Shown here in pieces: positions 1-9,428 of a stretch of DNA of 29,815 nt. How positions within the stretch are numbered: the first letter of the stretch is position 1; every line of letters begins with the position of its first letter. A program made the position numbers and the translations under genes. Source of the DNA: Schoenoplectus triqueter (lineage: Eukaryota > Streptophyta > Magnoliopsida > Poales > Cyperaceae). The DNA is taken from positions 1-29,815 of the forward strand of contig CAXKVV010001476.1 in NCBI GenBank assembly GCA_964058805.1, given 5' to 3'. The notes under the pieces were generated by a model. That model was not told the DNA's origin. It saw only the letters and a program-made list of their open reading frames with translations, and searched no databases.

Positions 1-74
1 AATCAAATGTGAAGACAAGGACATGTATTTCACATATTCTTTTAGTTTAGTAACTCGGATTCTTTTCATTTCAG

Positions 75-1285
75 AAAGAAGAAATAAGGAACATGGTAGA
101 GGATGACGGCTCAGCTAAAGGAATTGTTTTTAGCCAGTTCACATCTTTCCTAGATTTGATTAATTTCTCTCTTTGTCAGGTAAAAAGGTTATATAAATGG
201 AATACTAAGTACTTAGTTTCTTTTTACACTCTCTCTTACTAAATTGGATGATTTTGTGCAGTCTGGCATCAAATGTGTCCAGCTGGTGGGTAGTATGACA
301 CTTAATGAAAGGGATAAGGCAATCAAGGCTTTCACTGATGACCCTGATTGTAGGATATTTCTTATGAGTTTAAAGGCTGGAGGTGTGGCACTGAATCTGA
401 CAGTGGCTTCGCATGTAAGTTGTTAGATCTTTTAGTTCCAGCTTTAAACCTGCTGGGCAATTTTTTCGATTTAGGCAATAAGTAAACCCATCAAAATAGA
501 AGTGCCATTTAGGATGTGAACTCACAGTACCTCTATAGGATGTAAATTTCCATGGGTCTAATTTTATACCCATTATCTATGTAGGTTTTTCTGATGGATC
601 CATGGTGGAACCCTGCGGTGGAAAAGCAAGCCCAGGATAGGATTCACCGCATTGGGCAGTATAAGCCAATCAGGTACTCTAAAATTACCGTAGTGCAGCA
701 AATATTGTATCATGTTCTGCCAAAGTGGTAATATAATGCTAAAATTAATAAGATCGAACTATGTGACTTTGAAGTGATCACATTGTTTCAGAACTCGCAG
801 AATTGAAAATTTTCTTATAGATGTATTTAATCTGGATTTTTCATTGAACGTCATAATTAGATGGGAAGAATAAAAAGAGACCCTAGTAATTGGGGTGTAA
901 AAATAAAGGGAACTCCAAACTTGACATCTGCCTATGCCTGGTAGTGCCTCTCTACAAGGACTTGGATCAAGGGGATAGTGTTTATATATTAATGTTTTTC
1001 CCCCCATGTATTTAGGAGTACAAGGTTCGTGATAGAGAACACTGTGGAGGAAAGGATACTTAAACTACAAGAAAAGAAGGAACTGGTGTTCGAAGGGTGA
1101 GTACCCGACCAATCTGCATTGGTATTATTACCAGTGCCTTGTTTTCTTAATAGTCACATCGATTATGCTTTCAAGTGGTTGTCTTCTAATTTTACTTATC
1201 TTGAATTTTCAGAACTGTAGGTGACTCTGCTGAAGCAATGGCAAAGTTAACAGAGGCTGACCTTCGTTTTCTGTTCCATACCTGA
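75..1285 (+). CDS. RAD16: RAD16-like SNF2 family DNA-repair helicase/ATPase, C-terminal part (5' end outside window)
   Basis: Five exons at 75-179, 262-414, 585-673, 1016-1096 and 1213-1285, all with GT-AG borders and consistent phases, give 166 residues plus the stop. They form the C-terminal helicase lobe of a Swi2/Snf2 ATPase: GIVFSQF, the block QLVGSM, the motif V region [19 protein letters not shown], then [21 protein letters not shown] (motif VI, with arginines that contact ATP). The protein ends in the RAD16-typical tail [10 protein letters not shown]. In yeast, Rad16 acts with Rad7 in global-genome nucleotide excision repair, as a nuclear DNA-dependent ATPase with a RING finger inserted between the helicase lobes. 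The RING and first lobe would lie upstream of the window, so they are inferred. Reading begins in an intron (1-74). No frameshift or lost motif residue is seen. A closely related SNF2 paralogue is the only real alternative. Confidence 0.95.
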
Positions 1286-2719
1286 TCTTTCTGTGGAATT
1301 TGTAAAGATGCTGATGGGGATGAGATAATCCAGTTTCATAGGACTTGATTTTTGTTTTTTTCGCTTGGAAACAGTTGAACGATACAAACTGTGATCCAAA
1401 TTGTCCTTGAAACTGCAAAAAGCTACGCTGGTCTTCTGACAAATGTCTGGTCGAAAGCTAATTTTGGGCAAGTTGTATACTCTTTTGTTGGCATTAGGAG
1501 AAATCGAAGGTTCTTGAAATTGTAAGTCTGCAATTGTCTTGTGCTCATACACGCATCCTATAGAGAACAATGTAGTTGTTCTACTATGAAATTGATGCCG
1601 GCAGAGCGATTTAGAATACTAAATCGGCCACAAGAAAGGGTCTTGAAAATGATTCACTGAAGTTTGTAAAATTGCTTTCATCTTTCTACGCATCCGGCGG
1701 ATGCATGCATTAAAGTATATGCATTAGGTATTGTAGCCCAATGCCTCTGTCAACATTTAAAAAAAGAAGAAGTTATTGTAGCTCAAAAGAAAAGTAAATA
1801 TGCAGCTTGTTTTAAGCTTGAGCGTTGGATCAGTGTTCTTTAATTTGAGAGCTGCGGTGCCTGTATGCGGTTCAGAATTGAAACGTCTAAATTCTACCAT
1901 ATCTCATACTACAATTTTATACAGCAAATATTTGATGTAAGAAACGTCTAAATTCCAATCAATATTCTACCCTTTCACATATTAAGTCCAATTTTATACA
2001 ACAAATACTTTAAGAAATGTCTAAATTCCGATATAAAAATTAATATATGTCGGAGTTTTTGGAAGTCTTATTCAAAAAAAAAAAAACCCTACCATATCTC
2101 ATACTTACTACAAATTTATACGACAAATACTTGATGAGAAGGAATCAGAGATGCCACCTTCTTATCAACAAGGTAGCAACAGTAACATTAAAGGTTTCAC
2201 ACAATCCTTTAATATGAATCTTCATGTTCTTATTATATTTCGCAATTGACATTTTATTGGAGAACCCAACACATCAAACTCGTTAGTTTTTCGATGTTAA
2301 CTGAACTTAAAACGAATTGAAGTTCTAAATTAATAAAGCCATGAACACGATAGAAAGAACATTCTTTGGGATTTTTAAAATTTTCTCAAAAAAAAAGTTG
2401 TTTAAATCTTGGGTGAATTGATATGATTTATATTTAATTGCAGCGACATGCGGAGAAGCCAGCTAATATTAACTCATGGAACATCCATTACGTTTTAAGC
2501 TACAAATCAATTCATATAATGCCTGAAGAAATATAATTTGTCGTCCCGCATGATATTAAATATCCTATTAATTTACAATTCATTAGGCAGGAATGTATTG
2601 ATAATGAAATAGTTTAACAGCTTTCACCATTAACACTAACACCTAGTACTAATTTTTGTTATTTATCAAACGACATGATATTTGTTATGGTTTATATATA
2701 TATTTTAATGGGGGTAATG
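1286..2719. other. 3' UTR of the RAD16-like gene, then AT-rich intergenic DNA
   Basis: The first few hundred bases after the stop should be 3' UTR, but no unambiguous poly(A) signal sets its end. The rest is AT-rich with no coherent exon on either strand. The only structure noticed is the degenerate tandem repeat at about 1880-2140, listed separately. Confidence 0.6.
1880..2140. repeat. Degenerate tandem repeat, about 60-75 bp unit
   Basis: The phrase GAAACGTCTAAATTC recurs at 1880 and 1941 and, as GAAATGTCTAAATTC, at 2014. Each is followed by variants of TTTATACAACAAATACTT, and CTACCATATCTCATACT appears in the first unit and again near 2088. Units are diverged and broken by an A-run. No coding potential was found. 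Confidence 0.6.
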
Positions 2720-2727
2720 ACTTCACG

Positions 2728-3147
2728 CAGGGGCGGATCCAGATAAGGCCGGGGAGGGGCAGCGTCCCTCCTCCGGAATTTGAAAAATAATACTTTTAGG
2801 TAGTATTTTCGATAATCTGCCCCTGAAATTTTTTTTTGTCTGATTATTTTTATTGAGAAAAAAATATTTAATATCGTACATAATAAAATAATTATGCAAA
2901 GATGTCAAAATATAAAGTTCCTAGAAGAAAATTTTATTCATCAACTTGATTATCTATTACTTTGAGTTTTATTTTGTTGTTATTTTTAATGTATAAAATT
3001 TATTATTTTAATATTTTTTTATTAGGTAAGAATATATATTAATTATTATTATTTTATTTAGTATTCGATTAGTTAATGAATTTGAACCCGATAAACTATT
3101 ATAATCCGATAATTGCCGCTCTGACCAAAATCCTGTATCCGCCCCTG
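2728..3147. mobile_element. Non-autonomous hAT-like MITE (420 bp) with 8-bp target-site duplication
   Basis: The ends are inverted copies: CAGGGGCGGATCCAG on the left, and the reverse complement CAGGGGCGGATACAG on the right (one mismatch in 15). Flanks ACTTCACG (2720-2727) and ACTTTACG (3148-3155) make an 8-bp duplication with one mismatch. That length and the CAGGGGCGG terminus are typical of plant hAT elements. The interior is AT-rich with no transposase reading frame, so it would move only with help in trans. The single mismatch in the duplication suggests an old insertion. Confidence 0.85.
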
Positions 3148-3175
3148 ACTTTACGAACTTTATACTTATGACAAG

Positions 3176-3746
3176 TTGGTCCTCAATTTTTAACTTCGAC
3201 AAGCATCCTCAAACTCCCAAATTTATGACAAACTTCCCATAATAGTTATAGTGTTATATTTTCAATTGTAAAATGATAAAAATAATTTTATATGTCTATA
3301 ATATTATAAATTGAACATTTACGTCTCATGTACTTTTAATTTTTAAAAATTAATTTTGAAATCAATAAACTAAATGTTAATCCCATGGTGTTTCATATTT
3401 TTCATACTTATATACAAAAATATTTTATTAATTTATTTTATTTATATAACCTTTTATGATAAAAATAAAAATATGATATGTAAAATTTGACTAAAAATGA
3501 CATAGAAAATATATTATATATTGGTAATACTTAATTAGATTCTTCTAACTATTTATTTTTTAAATTAAAAGTCTATGCAATGTAAATATTTAATTTATAA
3601 TGTTATAGACTTATAGACATACAAAGTTATTTTTTATAACTTTACAATTGAAAATGAAATATTATATGACTAATTAACTGTTGTGAGACATTTTGTCACC
3701 GATTTAGATGTTCGGAGGCGGTTATTAGAATTAAAAGTTGAGCACC
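3176..3746. mobile_element. Foldback/MITE-like element with long diverged inverted arms, class unknown
   Basis: The sequence starting GGTCCTCAATTTTTAA near 3178 is repeated in inverse orientation, ending near 3746 (reverse complement GGTGCTCAACTTTTAA). Similarity continues inward through GACAAA, TTTCAATTGTAAA, ATGTCTATAA and ATTATAAATT. Each arm is about 190 bp and diverged by small indels. The flanks give no convincing target-site duplication, so the superfamily is undetermined. It is packed between a hAT-like and a Mutator-like element. Confidence 0.6.
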
Positions 3747-3756
3747 TCGTTCATTT

Positions 3757-3913
3757 GGCATCGACTCTGCTGTTCCTAAAATTATCGAGCAAAGTCGTGC
3801 TCGTAAAATCAGACGGTCAAAAATCACCGACTGTAACACGAGACCGATGATGCTCGTCTGATTTTACGAGCACGACCCTGCTCGGTGATATTACGAGCAG
3901 TAGAGTCGAGCCC
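3757..3913. mobile_element. Mutator-like MITE (157 bp) with 9-10 bp target-site duplication
   Basis: The flanks CGTTCATTT (3748-3756 and 3914-3922) are identical, and the match extends to 10 bp if the next G is counted. The arms are about 58 bp each: the termini GGCATCGACTCTGCTG and, reverse-complemented, GGGCTCGACTCTACTG pair. A perfect 20-bp stem (3796-3815 with 3855-3874, CGTGCTCGTAAAATCAGACG) lies at the inner end. A 9-10 bp duplication with long terminal inverted repeats fits the Mutator superfamily. It lies about 140 bp upstream of the first ATG of the broken gene at 4050. Confidence 0.8.
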
Positions 3914-3961
3914 CGTTCATTTGATTTCAGAAGAGGAGAGAGTGAAAACCTGCAAAATCAT

Positions 3962-3963
<2 letters not shown>

Positions 3964-4006
<43 letters not shown>

Positions 4007-4013
4007 TGAGATA
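3964..4013. repeat. (AT)n microsatellite
   Basis: About 50 bp of near-perfect AT dinucleotide repeat immediately upstream of the candidate start at 4050. It is read as alternating Ile-Tyr in one frame, which is an artefact rather than a protein. Confidence 0.95.
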
Positions 4014-4049
4014 AAAGAAGACGAGGGACTGATTAGCAGCTCAAGACAG

Positions 4050-5212
4050 ATGGAATCTCCTTATGATTCTGATTTCTCTGATGAATGTAAATCGAAGAAA
4101 AATCAGGCTGCCGAAAACACCGAAGTTACCCGTACCTCAAAATGATGACACTATGAGAGGAGGGGTTGTGACCAGATCAAGACTGCAATGGGAGATCTGG
4201 TCTGAGGAGAATGAGGAGTTGTTGGACAAGCTTGAAGGGAACAATTTTGATGATGCCTTGGCCAATCCGAGGCTATAGCGCAGGTACTAGCATGTTTTCT
4301 GATAATAAGGCTACACTTGTAAATTTGTAATCTGTATAATAGGACTGTATAAAAAAGTTTTATTTATGACTTGATTCGACTTAAATAATAATAATTTATA
4401 TTTTTTTTATCTTGAATTCTAATTCGTTAATCTAATTCATTATTTCTCATCATCTCACTAATTTAACGACATCTTTATTCACTTGACTCGATTTGTATAT
4501 TTGATTCGGTATTTTTTTACTGATTTCATCCGTTCAAATTAGTGCAGCGAATATATTATTAAAAATATAATTTGTTGATATATCAATTTTATACCCACTC
4601 TTGTATCAGTCTTATAGTTGTATCAATTTTATAGTTTGTATCAAATCAAGTTAATACACATGTATTGACTCATGAGCCAGCTATGGCTCGAATAGTGTCG
4701 AGTCAAATTTGGGCTAAGTTTTTTAGCTCGAAGTATTTTATGAGTTCAACTTGACTCAACTCATATTTTTATGAGCAGAATTTGAGATAAACACAGTTTG
4801 CTTGAATTCGACTCATTTACAACTACTGTCTTTGACCAGGTGAGATTTAGAGATACAAAAAGGGAAAATTAGGGTTTTGTTCTACCATGGTGCGAAGAGG
4901 GCTGAAGGAGAGGTTTACTTCAGTCAGTATGATTTCGTACTCACTTCCTACCCACGTTGTGGGCATGAGTTTGTTACAATGGCCAAGCTACACAGACACA
5001 GGAAGTACTTCTATTAAGTCGTCACCAGATTGGCTTTTATGATTTTTTTTTTTCTGTTTCAACATCATATTTATGTTATAAAATTACTGCTAATAGGTAT
5101 TGCTACGATCATTATGCTTTTGAAATCAAGACAAAGAATGCAAAGAATATGATTGAAAAGGCAAAGGATGATGATTTTGGGGGAAATTTGGCCGGCATGC
5201 CAGCTTCACTTG
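4050..5212 (+). pseudogene. Disrupted multi-exon gene of unknown family
   Basis: Three pieces look like exons. (1) 4050-4283 begins ATG and reads MESPYDSDFSDEC, but the frame closes near 4145. The better reading moves to another frame (VVTRSRLQWEIWSEENEELL and on), closing at 4278 just before a donor-like GCAG|GTACTA. (2) 4846-5011 holds YDFVLTSYPRCGHEF followed by MAKLHRHRKYFY and a stop, and is also open only across frame changes. (3) 5097-5212 has a clean acceptor and GTAAGT donor and stays open: HYAFEIKTKNAKNMIEKAKD and on to AGMPASLG. The acidic start, the Cys-His segment and the charged third exon resemble real protein. No single frame links them, and I recognise no family. It is best read as a decayed copy. 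A real gene with different splicing, or assembly errors, remain possible. Three transposon-like elements and an (AT)n tract occupy its presumed promoter. Confidence 0.4.
4310..4835. repeat. AT-rich sequence with recurring GACTCAA/TCGAGTCAA motifs, possible degenerate repeat inside the pseudogene
   Basis: Between the first two coding pieces, motifs such as TTGACTCGA, GTCGAGTCAAA, TTGACTCAACTCA and TTCGACTCATTTACAA recur on both strands, along with several TATCAATTTTATA units. Such GACTCAA-rich tracts ending in CATTTACAA resemble plant dispersed repeats. I could not define termini or a target duplication. Confidence 0.3.
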
Positions 5213-6222
5213 GTAAGTCACCAGTTCATTCTACAAAATGGGAACGGGTAATACTTGATGAGGTAATTATTTTTTTTAGTTGTGTTATGCAAAATCTCTT
5301 CTTGATGTTGTACTTGTGAAGTAAAATTTTCTTATTTTTATATTGGATGCCATTATTTAATGGGGTCTCTGAAGCCTTAAGAATGCCTTGTGCCACCGTC
5401 AGTTAATATTTCAAAATCTCATTTATCGGGTCGGATTTATTGATTGAAAATTTACTGAGCTTGAGTATAAGATATTTTATTTAATTGAACGTTCCACAAG
5501 ATCTTATGTAATGGCTTGGATTCACAAAATTGGCAGCAGATGCAAACTCCCCGGGGAGATTTTGTTATACATTATTTTTTCATGGGTATGCAAACATATT
5601 CACCACATTGAAAATAATACAATTGTTAGATTGATTGTCCGCAAACTGACCTCTCTGGCGGAGCTACATTGTCAAATGTGGATGCAAATGAGTCCACTGA
5701 ATTTTATAAATTTGTTTTGTAAATGTAGATAATTGAGTAAATATTTCTTTAAGATTAGTATAGAATAGATGTAATGGCACCACTGCGAGTTCTTTTCTCC
5801 CTCTGTCAAACATCTTTTTAATTATGTTTCCAAAAAAAATGATTATTTTATTGCCAGCTCACCACGTCAATTACAATCCTCTTCTTTTTTTATGACTTGG
5901 GACGTAGAACTAGTCTACACTGAAGGAATTATCTGTTTAATTATGTTCATGCTGAAAAAAAGAACACTTGACAACCATGCATAGATTTACTGTATGCAAT
6001 GAATTTGGAACGAGAATGGAAGATATTTATTCCTTAATGACCAGTATATCTCTGGAGAATGAAACACAAAATATTTGAAAAAGATACGCATGCATGGAAA
6101 ATTATCCACCTTTCCTTTTCTGCAATTGCCTATGTATCAATATAGATGCCCTCACATCTCTTCCTCTCCGCATTCTCTGATTTTATTCTATTTTGTATTA
6201 CCTAGACCGATATGCATAAACA
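5213..6222. other. Intergenic DNA and upstream region of the first defensin-like gene
   Basis: No supportable gene. Open stretches near 5511-5732 have no start context, splice partners or recognisable composition. The last 100 bases before 6223 should contain the defensin-like promoter and leader. A TATA-like CAATATAG near 6138 is only suggestive. Confidence 0.5.
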
Positions 6223-6852
6223 ATGGCCTTTAGAATGACAACTTTGGCTGGTGTACTTCTTTCTTTGCTTATTGTCACAGGTAGTTTTTAGGCTAATTCT
6301 GTTATATATGGATCAAATTTAAAAAAAAAATTGTACTGGAGATGTAGAGATCAAATTGATACCAACAGTTGTGATTTTCTCAAATTTTTTAACTGCTAAA
6401 AAAATTGATCCATAGAAGAATTCTTCTACTTTTTTACAATGATATATCTTCTTCAAGATTTTATAGATTAATCTTCCAGCTATACATCATCATCATATTA
6501 TGTAGCTCCAAGTAGACAATATTAGCTTGAAGGCAGCCATCTTTTAGGCACAAACAGATATATAGCAAAACTTTTGACAATCTCTTAGTTTTTGTGAAAA
6601 TGTTCTCTGTTTATTTTGACAGTTGGAACACCCACCTGCTGCAGCTTGGAGGAAAGGAAAAGCGGCGCCGTGAATCCCTCTGTCGATGACAATCAGTACT
6701 GCCATTACTTGGGTACATGCTCTGATATATTCCTGTGCATGGTAGACTGTGCCAATGCTGGCTTCCATACCGGAGCATGTAAACCCATTGCAACAGTCGA
6801 GTATTGTTGCTGCTTGATGGACGAGAAGAGTGCAGCAAATAGTAGTCCCTGA
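6223..6852 (+). CDS. Secreted cysteine-rich defensin-like peptide (copy 1)
   Basis: Two exons, 6223-6280 and 6623-6852, joined in phase 1, encode 95 residues. Exon 1 is a signal peptide: MAFRM, then a hydrophobic run (LAGVLLSLLIVT). Exon 2 encodes the mature peptide, with ten cysteines: an N-terminal CC pair, then C-X5-C-X5-C-X3-C-X9-C-X8-CCC followed by LMDEK. The C-X5-C...C-X3-C core and a C-X-C within the final CCC fit the cysteine-stabilised alpha-beta fold of plant defensin-like (LCR/DEFL) peptides. These are secreted and act in antimicrobial defence or cell signalling. A signal-peptide exon separated from a mature-peptide exon is also typical of the family. The target is unknown. The extra N-terminal CC pair is absent from copy 2. 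Copy 2 lies 1.2 kb away in convergent orientation. The start is the only ATG giving an intact signal peptide. Confidence 0.85.
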
Positions 6853-8089
6853 AGTCATGATAATTGTCTCACCACATAGAATTTACTTATCTTTAATAAA
6901 TATAAATAATTAAATAAAGCTTTGATATTATTTGCTTTTGGTGAATGATTTTGTTAAGCATCTTAATTTACAACTCAAATTGAAAAATTTGATGATTATA
7001 TATATCAGTTGGAACAGCAAACAATTATCTTTGGGTATAGATATATATGATGACATGACCACTTAATCTGACAATTCGACTGACTATTTTATAACACCCA
7101 TTGACTAGAAATGATTATGATACGCAAGTAACATATTTCACCTCATATGCCAGTATATCTGTCTTAATTATTACCAGTGTTGCTGCAGAATATTTTCTGC
7201 GATGAAATATTTTGGACTTATTTTGAGCACGATCTATGCATGATTTGATTCCATGTGGAGGAAACTAAAGCCATATATAAAACTTCATTTGCATGAGATG
7301 ATGTTGTTTTCATAAGAAAGTTGAAACCAAATATTTCCGAGTTCTCAACGGATATACTTTTTCTTTATGGTCGCCTGTATTTAAACCCTGTTACGGATCT
7401 AATCTCAGCAGAATCAAAATCAAATGAAGATCCTCTCCATTATTTCACCAGACATTTTAACATAAATGGTATTTTTTTTGTACAAGGAGAGTATTTACAA
7501 AGATTCATTTCAAAATCAAAAAGTTGCAGTCCCTTGTAGATAGATAGATAGATAAATCTCGCTTTCAAGTAACAAAAACAGTACAAGAGTGCTTGATATC
7601 TCCAATCTGAATTTAATATATAGTTGGAGGATCGAATTGTCACAAACTAAAAGTTGTGTAAAGGTAATAGCCAAAATCTTTGGTGACGTCAATAAATTTT
7701 AGCCTATACTTCTACCCGTTGGGAGTTAAGATTACAAAAAATAATCCGCTTCTTGTATTGATGCATACTATATATTGACATATTGATGTGTAATTTTATG
7801 TATATGTACCCATTTAAAATTCTGTTCAACTCCAACATTGTCAGGTGGATTCTGCACGCAACTATTAGGGCTCAAATGTTAAATTCCGTCTGTTATGCAC
7901 TACTTTACTCCTGATAACAATATTAATTAAAGAACATTAAAAACAAAAGAAATTAAAGCTATATAATCAATTCTATAGTATTAATATTCTTCCTTATTCA
8001 TCTTAGATAATTGTACAATTCTTCTGAACTCATTGAGCTCATCTTATTCATTATGCAATCCGATATTGCCATATATTTGGAACCAAGTT
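6853..8089. other. Intergenic DNA between the convergent defensin-like genes
   Basis: AT-rich sequence that should include both 3' UTRs. It holds a short TAGATAGATAGATA tract near 7540 and an AATAAA-like run just after the first gene (about 6895-6915, TTTAATAAATATAAATAA). No further cysteine-rich exon was found on either strand. Confidence 0.5.
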
Positions 8090-8933
8090 TCACTGATGTA
8101 GAATTGTAAAAGAAGGCCTCTTGTTGTCCATTAAGCAGCAGCAAGTACGGCGTGATTGTCCATGAGGAGAGTTCGGATCAGGTACGCAAAAACCACCAGA
8201 ATCATATCCTTCTTTGCTGCACTCGCTCACACAGTCTCGATTTATAATGCATGTACTGGTATAGTAGCATCGATCGGCATCTGCATTGTCGTAAAATAGG
8301 AAATACTAAGATAATCCGTGCTAGAACCGGAGTTTCTGAACTAATATTACTAGATCTAGTCCACTAATCATTTGATTTAATTAAGTAGTTTTTGAACTAC
8401 TAAGTTTTGATGGTATGGAATGAAATTAAATGGTTAATCATATAAAGCAAAAGAGCGGGGATTCATTGATAATGGGTTATTTTGACAAACTTGACAATGA
8501 ATTTCTAAATAAATAAAAAAAATAAAAAAAAGTTTATAAATATGTTATTCTACTTTAAGATTGATTGTCATTCAAATTTTATTATCGTTTGATAATTCAT
8601 CAAAGGCTGTTAAATTAAAATCGTTGCAAATTATATGAAAATTTAATTATTTTTAATGGACTATCAAACAATAATAAAATAAACCCATATGTACAGTCAA
8701 AATGTGAATAATATCGTTACTCCTGCCCAGTTTTCCTTTTTTTTTTGTTTCTTTTTATATTCTTTGGGCAAAAACAAAATTATGTTGTTTATATACTTTA
8801 TATAGTAGAGTGCTGTAGGCCCTGATATCACCAAAAAGGTACATCAAATTAAATCTACACTTCCTGGAGAGAACATACCAGTGACAAGAAGTAAGCCAAG
8901 CATAATGACAAAAATTGTTAGTTTGTTAGACAT
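8090..8933 (-). CDS. Secreted cysteine-rich defensin-like peptide (copy 2)
   Basis: Minus-strand exons 8933-8879 and 8280-8090 join in phase 1 to give 81 residues. Exon 1 begins MSNKLT and continues hydrophobic to LGLLLVT, a signal peptide split from the mature part at the same place as copy 1. The mature exon has eight cysteines, C-X5-C-X5-C-X3-C-X10-C-X14-CCC, followed by LMDNK. The ending CCCLMD(E/N)K and the first four spacings are shared with copy 1, so the two are paralogues. The loop before CCC is longer here (14 against 8 residues) and richer in Arg, Pro and Ser. Role as for copy 1: extracellular, probably defence or signalling, inferred from family. The 598-bp intron carries a small inverted-repeat element. 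A TATAAA lies about 100 bp upstream of the ATG. Confidence 0.85.
8457..8686. mobile_element. Small foldback MITE in the defensin-like intron (same family as 19607-19982)
   Basis: Sequence from GGGGATTCATTGATAATGGG through GGTTATTTTGACAA, CTTGACAATGAAT and TCTAAATAAATA matches the left arm of the element at 19607-19982. The interior keeps the inverted pair around CATCAAAG...TTTAATGGACTATC, ending in AATAATAAAATAAACCC. Compared with the other copy, the right arm is shortened by an internal deletion. It sits wholly inside the intron of the minus-strand defensin-like gene. Confidence 0.75.
8687..8878 (-). other. Remainder of the defensin-like copy 2 intron
   Basis: AT-rich intron sequence between the foldback element and the donor GTATGT at 8878-8873. 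It includes a T-rich stretch near 8733-8760. Nothing else was recognised. Confidence 0.5.
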
Positions 8934-9035
8934 TGCCTCAAACAATAACTTGAATTTGATTTTTTTTCCTTTTTTTCCGTATGCTTTCTTCTTTCTTTTT
9001 TCGAATGATGGTTCTCTCTACATGTTACATTCGAG

Positions 9036-9041
9036 TTTATA
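9036..9041 (-). promoter_or_regulatory. Candidate TATA box of defensin-like copy 2
   Basis: The minus strand reads ACATATAAACTCG here. The TATAAA core lies 103 bp upstream of the ATG at 8933, a reasonable distance for a short 5' UTR. It is based on motif and spacing only. Confidence 0.35.
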
Positions 9042-9100
9042 TGTACATCATGCAAACTGAAATTTGTTCATTACTTAACATCTAACAAGAAATTTTGTAG

Positions 9101-9428
9101 ATGCGAGTATATTTAGGTATTATTTGTTTGATACACACAACAACTTTCCTTATGCCGTTAGTTTTACTGGTAAATGGTAATATGTTTTTCCGTCACGTAC
9201 CAAGGTAAATTAATTTCCTCTAGATCTCCAACTTTTTTCATGCTTGGACTTTATCCTTAACTATATTGGACATTACTATTAGTATTAACAGAGTGAATGT
9301 TTGTTTTATGTGCTTGCGTTTTTTTGCGTGCTCAGTTGGAGGATTCAAAAGTCTTTCATGAGCCATCCAATGTATATCGTTTTCCATATTTAACCAAAAT
9401 GAAACTAACAATTAGATCTTTTTACTGA
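9101..9428 (+). CDS. Possible small secreted peptide gene, or decayed defensin-like relative
   Basis: A candidate exon 9101-9169 starts MRVYLGIICLIHTTTFLMPL, signal-peptide-like. A donor CTG|GTAAAT and a strong pyrimidine-rich acceptor ending GCGTGCTCAG (9335) bracket a 166-bp intron. In phase 0, exon 2 (9336-9428) adds LEDSKVFHEPSNVYRFPYLT and ends at TGA, for 53 residues in total. The mature part has no cysteine, so it is not a defensin as read. The alternative donor at 9177 gives phase 1, as in the neighbouring defensin-like genes. Exon 2 would then start VGGF, close to the VGT start of copy 1, but stops after eight codons. So it may instead be a defensin-like gene whose mature exon has decayed. 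Gene architecture supports it; homology does not. Confidence 0.22.

Noticed and set aside
1209..1570. Minus-strand frames opposite the RAD16 3' exon
   Set aside because: They are shadows of the last RAD16 exon and its 3' UTR.
3885..4145. 86-residue frame containing an alternating Ile-Tyr run
   Set aside because: It reads through the (AT)n microsatellite from a non-genic start inside the Mutator-like element. Only the part from the ATG at 4050 could be coding.
6544..6858. Minus-strand open frames of 104 and 75 residues
   Set aside because: They are antisense to the defensin-like exon 2. Their cysteines come from the complement of cysteine-rich codons and they lack a signal peptide.
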